Below are positions 55,187-64,000 of a DNA stretch of 64,000 bases, one piece after another (positions within the stretch are counted from its first letter, which is position 1; every line of letters starts with the position of its first letter). The position numbers were made by a program, and so were the translations under genes. This DNA comes from Adiantum capillus-veneris (Eukaryota > Streptophyta > Polypodiopsida > Polypodiales > Pteridaceae). Where the stretch lies: contig CM043971.1 in assembly GCA_014529385.2 (NCBI GenBank), forward strand, positions 57,604,709-57,668,708. The letters are read 5' to 3'. The notes beneath the pieces are model-generated. The model made no database searches. It was not told where the DNA came from and saw only the letters and a list, made by a program, of their open reading frames with translations.

Positions 55187-55198
55187 GGAAGGGGGGAA
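55187..55198 (+). other. Polypurine tract of element F
   Basis: GGAAGGGGGGAA directly before the 3' LTR, preceded by GTCGGGGACGACATGAACGC. Confidence 0.85.
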
Positions 55199-56157
55199 TT
55201 TTGACCGCTGGGTCAACAACACAACATAACTCAAGTTTCGTACCAAAGTCTTATCTTTTGCGAGTTATGAAATGCTGCGGATTATGGCTATAAACGTCAT
55301 TTGTAATGAGTAGTTATTCTAGTTTCAGAAGCCGGGGTGCAATGGCACTTCCAGATTGTAAATACAAAGCCATTTGACCCTTTCAACCCCATTTTTGGTT
55401 AAACCTAAGGTAGCCTTAGTATATAAGGTACCTAGGTCATTTTGTAAAGAAGACTTTTAATCATAATCAAACTTTAGCGCTGCCGTCTACTGTGTGTGAG
55501 AGAGAAAGAGAGTGAGAGTGAGCTTCATCCTCTCGCTACGCCCGGCTCGCTCAACGCATTGGAGATCCGACTGCACCATTGCTGTAGGCTCGAGGAGAGC
55601 TACACGACAACGTCGAGCATTCCACGCGAGATGAAGCGCACACGCCGACGCATCTACGATCTATTTGTGGCCGTAAGTGTATCAAACGATGTCTGTTTTC
55701 TGCGTGCTAGTAGTCTATAGAATCGTGGAGACATAAGCTACACATAGGTATTCATAAATTTCAATTTCGAACACTTACAGAATTCTGCTCTGTCATCTTA
55801 CGCGTTTTCCGCAGATGGGTTTTAAGTGAGGATTTTGAGTGTAGAAGCTTAGGGACAGGTGTATCCTAGTGAGGGGATGGTGTTCCTTAAGTTTCGTACG
55901 AATCTGGCATGATTAGGTGAGTTACCTTTCGTATGTGTGTATGTGGCTAGGTGGTGTAGTTGAGAGCAGTGAGGTTCTTGATTGTGGTTTAGTTGGCCTT
56001 CCAGAGTGTTGTATGTGTAGGATGGTCTCAGCCTGACAAGCTTAAGAGATTTCCTCCGTGTGCCTATCGTGTCATCTGTGTCCTCGATTGACATTATGTT
56101 GATCTAGGTAGTGTTTGCATGCACTTCATGGGTGTGTGAATCGCTTCCCGTCCAACA
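55199..56157 (+). repeat. 3' LTR of element F
   Basis: 959 bp. Starts TTTTGACCG where the 5' LTR has TGTTGACCG, so the terminal TG is mutated here. Confidence 0.96.
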
Positions 56158-56521
56158 GTTGGAGTCTTTGGTGTTGGTTTGGAAACTCAAAAAACCTTTC
56201 TTCCCCTCCTCTAAGTAGAAGCTTGGCCCTTACCTACTCTTTCTTGTAATTTGATCCCTCTTTTGTAATTGATTCTTCTTCCCCTTGGGGAATTCACCTC
56301 TTAGACATGTAAGCTACCACGTGAGTTCAAATGAATGGGTTTTTTAATTTTGCCAAAATTTTAAGATTTCAACAGGATTATAATAACAAAGGTATTTTTA
56401 AATTAATTTCAGAGGGAAAGCTTGTAAGTTTTTGAAGATAAAGGGGTCATTTTATTACCTTAATCATGTAAGTAAAGGGGGTTTTTAATACCCTTTGAAC
56501 GCACGTTATATAATTATTTTC
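56158..56521. other. AT-rich non-coding stretch inside element E
   Basis: About 360 bp between the element F target site and recognisable element E coding. No similarity noticed to the corresponding part of element F; possibly a small insertion. Confidence 0.4.
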
Positions 56522-57351
56522 TTAAAAGTGCACCCCCCCAAGTTCTTCCCACTCGTCCATAGCATCATAATAGTGATAAGAGAAGACCTGTTGCTCCTCG
56601 ATCATCTCAATAAATACCATTTGGATTGGGACTATATCATAGTCCTCTTCGTCCACAAAAGTGTGTAGGTGTAGACTTATTAACACATACATCCAGGGTG
56701 GCCAGGATCTGAGTCCATTCAAAGGTTTCAAACAAATGTTCACGGAATGATTTTGGTATGTAATTTGCATCATTTACATCTCTTCCAAAATGCAGCCCAT
56801 ATCTCGTAAACTACCTGATTGGGAAGCCCCACACATCCAAATTGAGTGTATTTATGTACCCACAATGGCAGTTCAATTTTTTTTATAAATTTCAGAGTCC
56901 AATTCTTGTATTGGTGTCCTTAGGACATCCTCGTAAAAATGATCTTTCAAGTTCACTCGAGTGACTGTCCTTACTTGTTTCAGGTAGGGTAGAGGTAATC
57001 ATTGCCCCAACCTTGTAATTGTATCTGTCTCATGAACGGTATTCCCAGGATGATTTTGTAATTTTTATTTCAAAATTCTACAATGGAAAAAGTGTGTTGC
57101 TAGTCAATCCCGTGGGTGGTGACTATCACATTCTCTACTAGGCCCATTGGTTTTTCGATGTGTCCATCTACAAATTGCACTTTCATTCTTGTTTGCCTAA
57201 TTGTTGGATTTCCCCAAGCTTCCCAAACAGCTTTGGTTGCTATGGCTATGCCTCCACTGTCTAAAATAGCTAGAGTCGTTACATCATTGTATTGTACTAG
57301 AAGGGTTGTGTTTCCCTCATTCCCTTCACAATAGTCTCCGACCTTATTCAT
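56522..57351 (-). pseudogene. Protease and linker of element E
   Basis: 57351-57100: NKVGDYCEGNEGNTTLLVQY, TLAILDSGGIAIATKAVWEA, the retropepsin domain with DSG, matching element F's DNG protease almost throughout. After a stop at 57102-57100 the linker continues brokenly; 56773-56522 holds VDEEDYDIVPIQMVFIEM, matching F's post-protease linker. Confidence 0.8.
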
Positions 57352-57716
57352 AGGTATCGACTTAACAAGTCTAGTCTATATCTCTTCGCTTTGCAATTTT
57401 TCTACGTTCATCTGAGATGATCCTTTAAATCCCATCCTTCTCATGGTGGTTTACATATCTCCCCATAGGTGTGGTCTCAATTTTAGTAGCTCACCCAAAG
57501 TAACTGTGCACTAAATTGGTGTTGACATAATGGATTGTAAATTAGCCACATCCAAAGTCTGTCTTGGCCTTTCTAGTTTTGTTGTTTTGCAGACCATTGA
57601 TTTCTCTTCATTCTCATCTTAGTAATACGGTAGTGTTTGCAAGGTTTCAGCTTTTTCTGAATGAACTAATCCCCAATCTCCATAGAACTACTATTCATCT
57701 AGTTTCATGGATGGTC
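57352..57716 (-). pseudogene. Broken coding of element E upstream of protease
   Basis: Minus-sense remains in several frames between gag (63351 onward) and protease. No intact module. Confidence 0.4.
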
Positions 57717-57924
57717 TGTCAAACCAAACTTATTTCATTGATGCTGATTTTAGAGTGAAGCTTCCATCTTTTGCTTCCCTAACTCATTTCCATAGATAGT
57801 TTGGTCTGATAAGTATGGAGCCTGTCAAACCAAACTTATTTCATTGATGCTGATTTTAGAGTGAAGCTTCCATCCTTTGCTTCCCTAACTCATTTCCATA
57901 GATAGTTTGGTCTGATAAGTATGG
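57717..57924. repeat. 106-bp duplication across the copia 2 junction
   Basis: Copy 1 is 57717-57822, copy 2 57823-57924. Each holds element E flank followed by the first LTR bases: copy 1 ends TGATAAGTATGGAGCC, copy 2 TGATAAGTATGG then CTAG. Confidence 0.92.
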
Positions 57925-58364
57925 CTAGACGGCAGCCGAAAAGTGGTCGGAAAACAACCGTCGGTTGGCCAGTGGCCGGTAGTCAATGGCCGGTGACCGG
58001 TGGTTGGAAGTCAATGGCCGGTGGCCGAATTCAAAAGCGGACTTGTCTTCTCAAGAGCGGACACACATGGGCGGATTGGAGGGTCCGATTTGGACTTATC
58101 TACACAAGGACGGCTACACATGGCTGCCTCTCATGAGAGAGGGCAACCCTTTTGGTCTATAAAAGGAGGCCATTTCTACACACATTTTATAGTGTGAAGT
58201 TGATGCAACAAGGTGAGTGTGAGGTGGTGAGAGTGAAGCAAGGCGGGAGCTCCATTAAGGGTATAATCCCTTTGTAAACTACTTCTTGTTTTGAAGTACT
58301 AAAGCCATTGAGTGGCTGCTTTCCCGTGGACGTAGCCCACATTGGGTGAACCACGTATATCGTG

Positions 58365-58416
<52 letters not shown>

Positions 58417-58503
58417 ACTCTATAATATCGTGTATGTAAATCTGTCTCTCTCTATTAAGTAATCTACTCAATTATCTATTTAGCTATGTCTTATTTCCTA
58501 ACA
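57913..58503 (+). repeat. 5' LTR of copia 2, internally deleted
   Basis: Starts TGATAAGTATGG then jumps to CTAGACGGCAGCC, which in the 3' LTR lies about 215 bp further on; TATGG/TGTGG flanks the jump. Contains GGCCGGT-rich short repeats, TATAAAAG at 58158-58165 and a CT run at about 58371-58415. Ends TTTCCTAACA. Confidence 0.9.
58158..58165 (+). promoter_or_regulatory. TATA box of copia 2
   Basis: TATAAAAG, also at 63011-63018. The GGCCGGTG repeats upstream (57968-58030) are candidate promoter elements. Confidence 0.7.
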
Positions 58504-58505
58504 AC

Positions 58506-58517
58506 TGGTATCAGAGC
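58506..58517 (+). other. Primer-binding site of copia 2
   Basis: TGGTATCAGAGC, two bases after the 5' LTR. Confidence 0.93.
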
Positions 58518-58576
58518 AAGGTTTGCTCGTAGCTAAATTATCTCAAGGAAAGGATTCCTTGAATTGAGTGGGAGTT

Positions 58577-59440
58577 ATGGCGGAGGAAGGGAAGCTCAAG
58601 ATTGAGAAGTTCAACAGCAAAAACTACCAACATTGGAAGATGCAAATTGAAGACTATCTCTACCAGAAGGACCTCTATCTGCCACTAGGAGGTCTTGCAA
58701 AGAAGCCCGCAACGATGGCAGATGAAGCATGGATTGTCCTTGATCGAAAGGCACTGTGAACAATCCGGTTAAGCTTGGCGTCAACAATGGCCTTCAATGT
58801 TTCGGACATGAAGACCACGGAGGACTTAATGAAGTCACTTGATGACTTCTACGAGAAACCATCGGCATCCAATAAGGTATTTCTTATGAAGCGCTTGTTC
58901 AATCTAAAGATGGCAGAGAATGGTTCAGTTGCAGAACACCTAAATGACTTTAACACAAACATAAATCAACTTCGATCGGTGAAAATCAATTTCGATGACG
59001 AAGTGCGAGCTCTCCTTATACTATCATCTCTACCGGATAGTTGGGACAGCCTTGTGATGGCTTTAAGTAATTCTATCTCTGGTACAAATACTCTTAAGTT
59101 TGATGATGTTGTGGGTGTTCTCCTAAGCGAGGAAATACGAAGGAGAAGCACAGGAGAATCATCAAGTGTTGCGTTGTCAGTGGAAACAAGAGGAAGGCCT
59201 AAGGAGAGGTTCAAAATCCAAAAGGGTCGTGATCGCTCAAGACGGAGCAAGTCACGCACAAAGTCAGTTCTTGAATGTTGGAACTGCGGCAAGAAGAGCC
59301 ACGTCAAGAAGGATTGCTGGTCCAAGAAGAAGAAGGAGACAGAGTCTCAAGACAACAAGTCAACATCGGAGGCCAATGTGGCAAGTAAAGTAGAGCAAGA
59401 TACTCTAATTCTCTCATTAGGCAATGTGTCTAATTCCTAG
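58577..59440 (+). pseudogene. Gag of copia 2
   Basis: From ATG 58577: AEEGKLKIEKFNSKNYQHWK, a common copia Gag start; TGA at 58757-58759 after DRKAL; then the same frame runs through DFYEKPSASNKVFLMKRLFN, LILSSLPDSWDSLVMALSNS and a CCHC knuckle CWNCGKKSHVKKDC to TAG at 59438-59440. The TAG replaces the residue just before IVDSGAS, where Trp is usual. Two point nonsense changes and no frameshift. Confidence 0.9.
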
Positions 59441-62422
59441 ATAGTAGATTCCGGGGCTTCATTCCATGTGACACCACACAAGCAACATTTCCAAGACTAC
59501 ACCAAAGGTAATTTTGGGTATGTATACTTGGGAGATGATGAAGCTTGTGAGATTGTCGGCAAAGGTACAGTTTCTATCAAAACTGCTAACAGAAATGAAT
59601 GGAAGCTTAAAGATGTTAGGCATGTTCCTTCTCTTTGCAAAAATTTTATCTCTACAGGACAATTGGACGATGAAGGTCACAACATTGCATTAGAAAACAA
59701 ACGGTGGAAGATCTCAAAGGGATCTTTGGTGGTTGCCAAGGGAGAAAAGGTTGGTACACTTTACTTGTGTACTGTTAGCACGCAGCCTTCAGCTTGTGCA
59801 GCAACTACAGAAGTTGATAGTGCGGTGTGGCACTATCGGCTTGGGCATATGAGTGCCAAAGGAATGCAAATCCTTCAAACAAAGAAGCTTCTACCAGGTT
59901 TGAAAGAAGTGGACTTAGAGTTCTGTGAAGATTGTGTTTATGGTAAACAAAAGAGGGTAAAATTTCAAAAATCAGGAAATGAAAGAAAAAATAAAAAACT
60001 TGAGTTGGTTCATTCTGATGTTTGGGGTCGTGCAAGTACACCATCACTTGGTGGCTCATTGTACTATGTAACATTCATAGACAATGCAACTAGAAAAACA
60101 TGGGTTTATGTCATGAAGAATAAGTCCGATGTATTTTCCATATTTCAAAGGTGGAAAGCCTTTGTGGAGAATGAAACAGGTACCAAGGTTAAATGCCTTA
60201 GATCCGACAATGAAGGTGAATATTGCAGCCAAGCTTTTGAAAGCTTTTGTGCTAGAAATGGCATTCGGAGGCAAAGGACAACCCCAAGGACACCTCAACA
60301 AAATGGGATTTCGAAAAGGATGAACAGAACAATCATGGAGCGAGCACGAAGCATGCGGCTACATGCAGGCCTACCGCTTGAGCTTTGGGCAGAAGCTGTA
60401 AGTACGTCTGTGTACTTAATCAATCGGTCACCCTCAATGGCATTGGATGGGGGAGTTCCAGAAGAGGCATGGACAGGTAAACCGGTGAATTATGCATTTC
60501 TCAAAGTTTTTGGGTGTGAGGCTTTCATGCACATAGATAGAAGCCTAAGATCAAAGCTAGATGCAAAGTCTAAAAAGTGTTTCTTCATTGGATATGGAGA
60601 AGGTGACTTTGGGTATCACCTATGGAATCCTGAAGATGGTAAAATCTTAAGGAGTAGGGATGTAATTTTTAACGAACAAAATATGTACAAAGATTACTTG
60701 AAAAGAAAAAAAACAAAAGAAACAGATGATGAGTACATGGAGCTTGAGGACGGTGAAGACTCAAGGACTGCAAACAATGACAATGTGCAACAACGTCAAC
60801 CAAATGAGGAGCCTCAATCTATTCTCCGAAGATCTACAAGAGCAAGTAGACCTCCAGAAAGGTTTGTTCCTTCCTTCAACCATCTCTTGATCTCAGATTC
60901 TGGAGAGCCGGAATCATACGAAGAAGCTATGCAACATGAATCCAAAGAAGAATGGACGAAGAGCATGCAAGTGGAGATGGACTCACTACATCGCAACCAA
61001 ACATGGGATTTGGTTGAGTTGCCTAAAGGTAAGCGGGCACTTCAAAACAAATGGGTGTACAAGCTGAAGGAAGAAGAAGGTGGGAAGAAAAGGTACAAAT
61101 CTAGGCTTGTGGTAAAAGGGGTTTCTCAAAAGAAAGGTATTGACTTCAATGAAATATTTTCTCCTGTTGTAAAAATGAACTCAATTAGGCTTGTCTTAAG
61201 CCTTGTGGCTGCTCATGATCTAAATCTCGAGCAAATGGATGTAAATACGGCATTCCCTCATGGTGACTTAGAGGAGGAAATCTACATGCTTCAACCAAAG
61301 GGGTATGAAGTAAAAGGTAAGGAGAAAATGGTTTGCAGATTAAAAAAGAGCTTGTATGGTTTAAAACAAGCATCAAGACAATGGTACTTGAAGTTTGATC
61401 GATGGATGTTGGATCATGGATTCACAAGATGCAACTCGGATCATTGCGTCTACACAAAGAATTTGGGAGATAGGAAATTCATCATCCTAATGTTGTATGT
61501 TGATGACATGTTGATTGCAAGTGCTAACATGCAGGACATCAAAGACCTCAAAGAGGAGCTGTCTAAATCTTTTTCAATGAAAGATTTAGGTGCTGCAAAG
61601 AGGATACTTGGTATGAAAATATCAAGGGACAGGACGAAGAAGACAATAAAGCTATCTCAAGCAGATTACATCAAGAAGGTACTAGAAAGGTTTGCAATGC
61701 AAAATGCAAAACCAGTTTCTACACCTTTGGCTGGTCATTTTAAACTAACGAAGGATATGTGTCCAAAGACACAAGAGGAGATAGCCTATATGTCTAAAGT
61801 TCCATATGCTGCAGCGGTAGGTTCTCTAATGTATGCTATGGTCTGGACAAGGCCAGGCATTTCACATGCAGTGGGAGTTGTGAGTAGGTTCATGGACAAC
61901 CCAGGTAAAGAGCATTGGCAAGCTGTGAAGTGGATACTTAGGTATCTAAAAGGGACAACAACAAATGCTTTGTATTTTGGAGGAAATGTTATTTTTCTAG
62001 AAGGGTATGCTGATGCAGATATGGCAGGTGACAAAGATACTCGAAGGAGCACTACTGGCTATGTCTTCACGGTTGGAGGCACAACAGTAAGCTGGGCTTC
62101 AAAGCTGGAGAAAGTGGTTTCACTTTCTACCATGGAAGCAGAGTATGTAGCAATGACGGAGGCAAGCAAAGAAATTATGTGGCTTCACAGATTCTTAGAA
62201 GAGCTTGGATTCAAACAAGACAATTGTGTCTTGTACAGTGATAGCCAAAGCGCTATCCATCTTGCGAAAAACTCAGCCTTTCATTCAAGGACAAAGCACA
62301 TTGAGGTGAGATATCACTTCATACGCACTCTTTTGAAAGAGGGACAGCTAAAGATAGGAAAGGTGCATACAAGTGAAAATCCTGCAGACATGTTTACAAA
62401 GGTGGTCAACAAAGAGAAGTTG

Positions 62423-62486
62423 AGCTTTTGCTCATCTTCAATCAGCATTCAATCAGCTTTTGCTCATCTTCAATCAGCATTCAAGG
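62423..62486. repeat. 32-bp tandem repeat in copia 2 C-terminus
   Basis: AGCTTTTGCTCATCTTCAAT recurs at 62423 and 62455. Not a multiple of three, so it changes the reading frame and extends the ORF into the LTR. Confidence 0.92.
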
Positions 62487-62529
62487 ATAAGAAGCCAAAA
62501 TGGAAAGCAGTCCAGGTAGGAGATCAGTC

Positions 62530-62543
62530 TCCAAGTGGGAGAT
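62530..62543 (+). other. Polypurine tract of copia 2
   Basis: CCAAGTGGGAGAT region directly before the 3' LTR; short and imperfect. Confidence 0.6.
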
Positions 62544-63345
62544 TGATAAGTGTGGAGCCTGATTTACCCTTGTAATTTTCTCTGGTAAAAGCGCACATTT
62601 GTAAGGCCCCCATTATGAGGAGAATCCATCGTGCGTGAAGGTAAATCACTCACTGGAAACCAAAATTTTCGCAGTCAAAACCAGGGGCAACTTTAGGGGC
62701 CTCGGGGGCGGAAGCCCCTGATACTTTTTTTTCCCTCGTCGGAATATTCCTTTTCGCCGAAATATTATGGCCGGACGGCAGCCGGAAAGTGGTCGGAAAA
62801 CAACCGTTGGTTGGCCGGTGGCCGGTAGTCAATGGCCGGTGACCGGTGGTTGGAAGTCAATGGCTGGTGGCCGGTGGCCGAATTCAAAAGCGGACTTGTC
62901 TTCTCAAGGGCGGCCACACATGGGCGGATTGGAGGGTCTGATTTGGACTTATCTACACAAGGGCGGCTACACATGGCTGCCTCTCATGAGAGAGGGCAGC
63001 CCTTTTGGCCTATAAAAGGAGGCCATTTCTACACACATTTAATAGTGTGAAGTTGATGCAACAAGGTGAGTGTGAGGTGGAGAGAGTAAAGCAAGGCGGG
63101 AGCTCCATTAAGGGTATAATCCCTTTGTAAACTACTTCTTGTTTTGAAGTACTAAAGCCATTGAGTGGCTGCTTTCCCGTGGACGTAGCCCACATTGGGT
63201 GAACCATGTATATCATGTGTACTCTCTCTCTGATCTCTGTCTCTCTCTCTCTCTTTACAGGCTATAATCTCGTGTATGTAAATCTGTCTCTCTCCATTAA
63301 GTAATCTACTCAATTATCTATTTAGCTACGTCTTATTTCCTAACA
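62544..63345 (+). repeat. 3' LTR of copia 2
   Basis: 802 bp, starts TGATAAGTGTGGAGCC and ends TTTCCTAACA. Holds the 215 bp missing from the 5' LTR (62556-62770), TATAAAAG at 63011-63018 and interrupted CT repeats at about 63222-63257. Confidence 0.94.
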
Positions 63346-63350
63346 TGGTC

Positions 63351-64000
63351 AATCATCCTCAATTGTTGGCACCCTATCCCATCCTTCTTCACTATCAAGA
63401 ACTTATAGTTTAGGTGGTTGTATCTCATCGTTTTCCGGGTTTCTCGACCCTTCCTTTTCTTGAGCTTTTTCTCTTAGGATTTTGGTCTCAACTTTTGCCG
63501 ATTCTCCTATAACTTCTTGCTGAGGATTTTGTTTTTCCATCAAGGTTTGTGTGATTTGAACCAGGTTTCTGTAAGCTTCTAATATAGTTGTTTTCATTTC
63601 AGGTGTTGGATAGTTTTCCATTGGTTTTCCAACGTTTGCTTGGATTTTAACCCAGCTTGGAAATCTTGCAAAGCTACATTGATTGGTTCATAGATTTTAT
63701 CAACTAGAACGGATCCAACCAATTTTGGTTTGAGCTCCTTAAGATCTGTTGAAAGAGTCTGCGTTTTATCTTTTATCTCCTTCCTTTCTTCCCTTTTATC
63801 TCCTTTTGTTGTTTTTGTCTCTTGAGTTTGTATCTTTTGCATTTTTCTTTCCTTGAGTTTTTGGAAGAATTGTTGGATTTATCAAATCCTTTTGTGTTTT
63901 CTATTTGTTACGCTTGGTTTGTGCTCTAGTCATCATTTGAAGAGGAATTATTGGGCTCCCCTTCCAATGAACTACTCGAAACCACTTGAACTATGTTTAA
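63351..64000 (-). pseudogene. Gag C-terminal region of element E (runs off the window)
   Basis: Minus-sense 63842-63594: Lys/Glu-rich coiled stretch then GSVLVDKIYEPINVALQDFQ; 63621-63403: MENYPTPEMKTTILEAYRNL and QITQTLMEKQNPQQEVIGES. The GSVLVDK module and following helix match element F's gag at about 50380-50580. Upstream, in a broken frame, NIVQVVSSSS matches F's knuckle-proximal part. Confidence 0.7.

Larger units (their letters stand above)
44872..56157 (+). mobile_element. Non-autonomous gag-protease LTR element with captured helicase (element F)
   Basis: An 11.3-kb plus-strand element: LTRs of exactly 959 bp each (44872-45830, 55199-56157), perfect GTTGG target duplication (44867-44871, 56158-56162), an Asp-type primer site, a 2.3-kb leader with palindromes, gag-protease, a long non-coding stretch, a DEAD-box helicase fragment and a polypurine tract. 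I count about ten differences between the LTRs (about 1%), so it is young. No RT, RNase H or integrase is present in any frame I can see, so it must depend on another element. Its gag/protease resembles element E, in which it is inserted. It fits the described class of terminal-repeat elements that keep only gag. Confidence 0.92.
59441..62575 (+). pseudogene. Protease-integrase-RT-RNase H of copia 2
   Basis: One open frame after the TAG. Protease VDSGASFHVTP; integrase zinc site (HYRLGH...CEDCVYGKQ); core Asp in HSDVWG and Asp in RSDNEGEY, but the third residue is Lys in TPQQNGISKRMNR (60314-60316) where copia integrases have Glu; RT with EQMDVNTAFPHGDLEEEIYM, SLYGLKQASRQWY, and YVDD in MLYVDDMLIAS; RNase H with ADADMAGDKDTRRSTTGY, STMEAEY, YSDSQSAIHLAKN. 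A 32-bp tandem repeat near 62423-62486 alters the C-terminus, which reads into the 3' LTR. Two gag stops and the Glu-to-Lys change make it inactive. Confidence 0.9.
57913..63345 (+). mobile_element. Copia retrotransposon with unequal LTRs (copia 2)
   Basis: Plus-strand element with LTRs 57913-58503 (591 bp) and 62544-63345 (802 bp), flanked by TGGTC on both sides (57908-57912, 63346-63350). Met-type primer site, gag-PR-INT-RT-RH in one frame from 58577 to 62575 with two in-frame stops. It is inserted in the gag region of element E. The 5' LTR has lost about 215 bp near its start. Confidence 0.93.

Overview
This window is plant nuclear DNA made almost entirely of LTR retrotransposons nested in one another. 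I find no intact host gene, no rRNA, tRNA or CRISPR, and nothing bacterial. Evidence for a plant: chromodomain-bearing Ty3/gypsy elements, two Ty1/copia elements, initiator-Met-type primer sites (TGGTATCAGAGC), an Asp-type primer site, long CT/CA microsatellites, and a spliced-looking piece of a plant-type DEAD-box helicase. The density of large nested elements suggests a very large genome (conifer, fern or similar). I cannot name the species.

Layout, left to right. (A) 303-1222 and 6447 to at least 6632 are one minus-strand gypsy element: broken gag, leader, primer site and the start of its 5' LTR. (B) A complete minus-strand copia element (1228-6441, duplicated target AAAAA) is inserted in that leader; its gag-pol frame is broken by only one stop. 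6900-12027 is anonymous DNA with a 583-bp tandem duplication and a 36-G run. (C) Chromovirus 1 (12033-22830, duplicated target CTTTG) has LTRs of about 2.8 kb and a decayed gag-PR-RT-RH-INT-chromodomain. (D) Chromovirus 2 (23523-36244, duplicated target GTTTC) is a relative with unequal LTRs (3.1 and 4.4 kb), inserted in an unidentified minus-strand coding relic (22836-23522 / 36245-36722). 36723-40562 holds one gag fossil and otherwise nothing I recognise. (E) A decayed minus-strand non-chromoviral gypsy element fills 40563-44871, 56158-57907 and 63351-64000. It is split by (F), a plus-strand non-autonomous element with 959-bp LTRs (44872-56157, duplicated target GTTGG), and by (G), a plus-strand copia element (57913-63345, duplicated target TGGTC).

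Most interesting points. Element F keeps gag and protease but no RT or integrase. Its 2.3-kb leader carries seven copies of a palindrome that would fold into a CGCG-loop hairpin, placed where retroviral dimerisation and packaging signals sit. It also carries a broken, intron-free DEAD-box helicase fragment next to its 3' LTR. Both chromoviruses carry, inside the LTR, a short ATG-initiated exon ending in a splice donor. An acceptor just after the primer site would join it to an extra ORF upstream of gag that is conserved between the two elements. The unequal LTRs of chromovirus 2 are almost fully explained by a roughly 150-bp tandem array (3 against 10 units), a 352-bp duplication and a 96-bp deletion.
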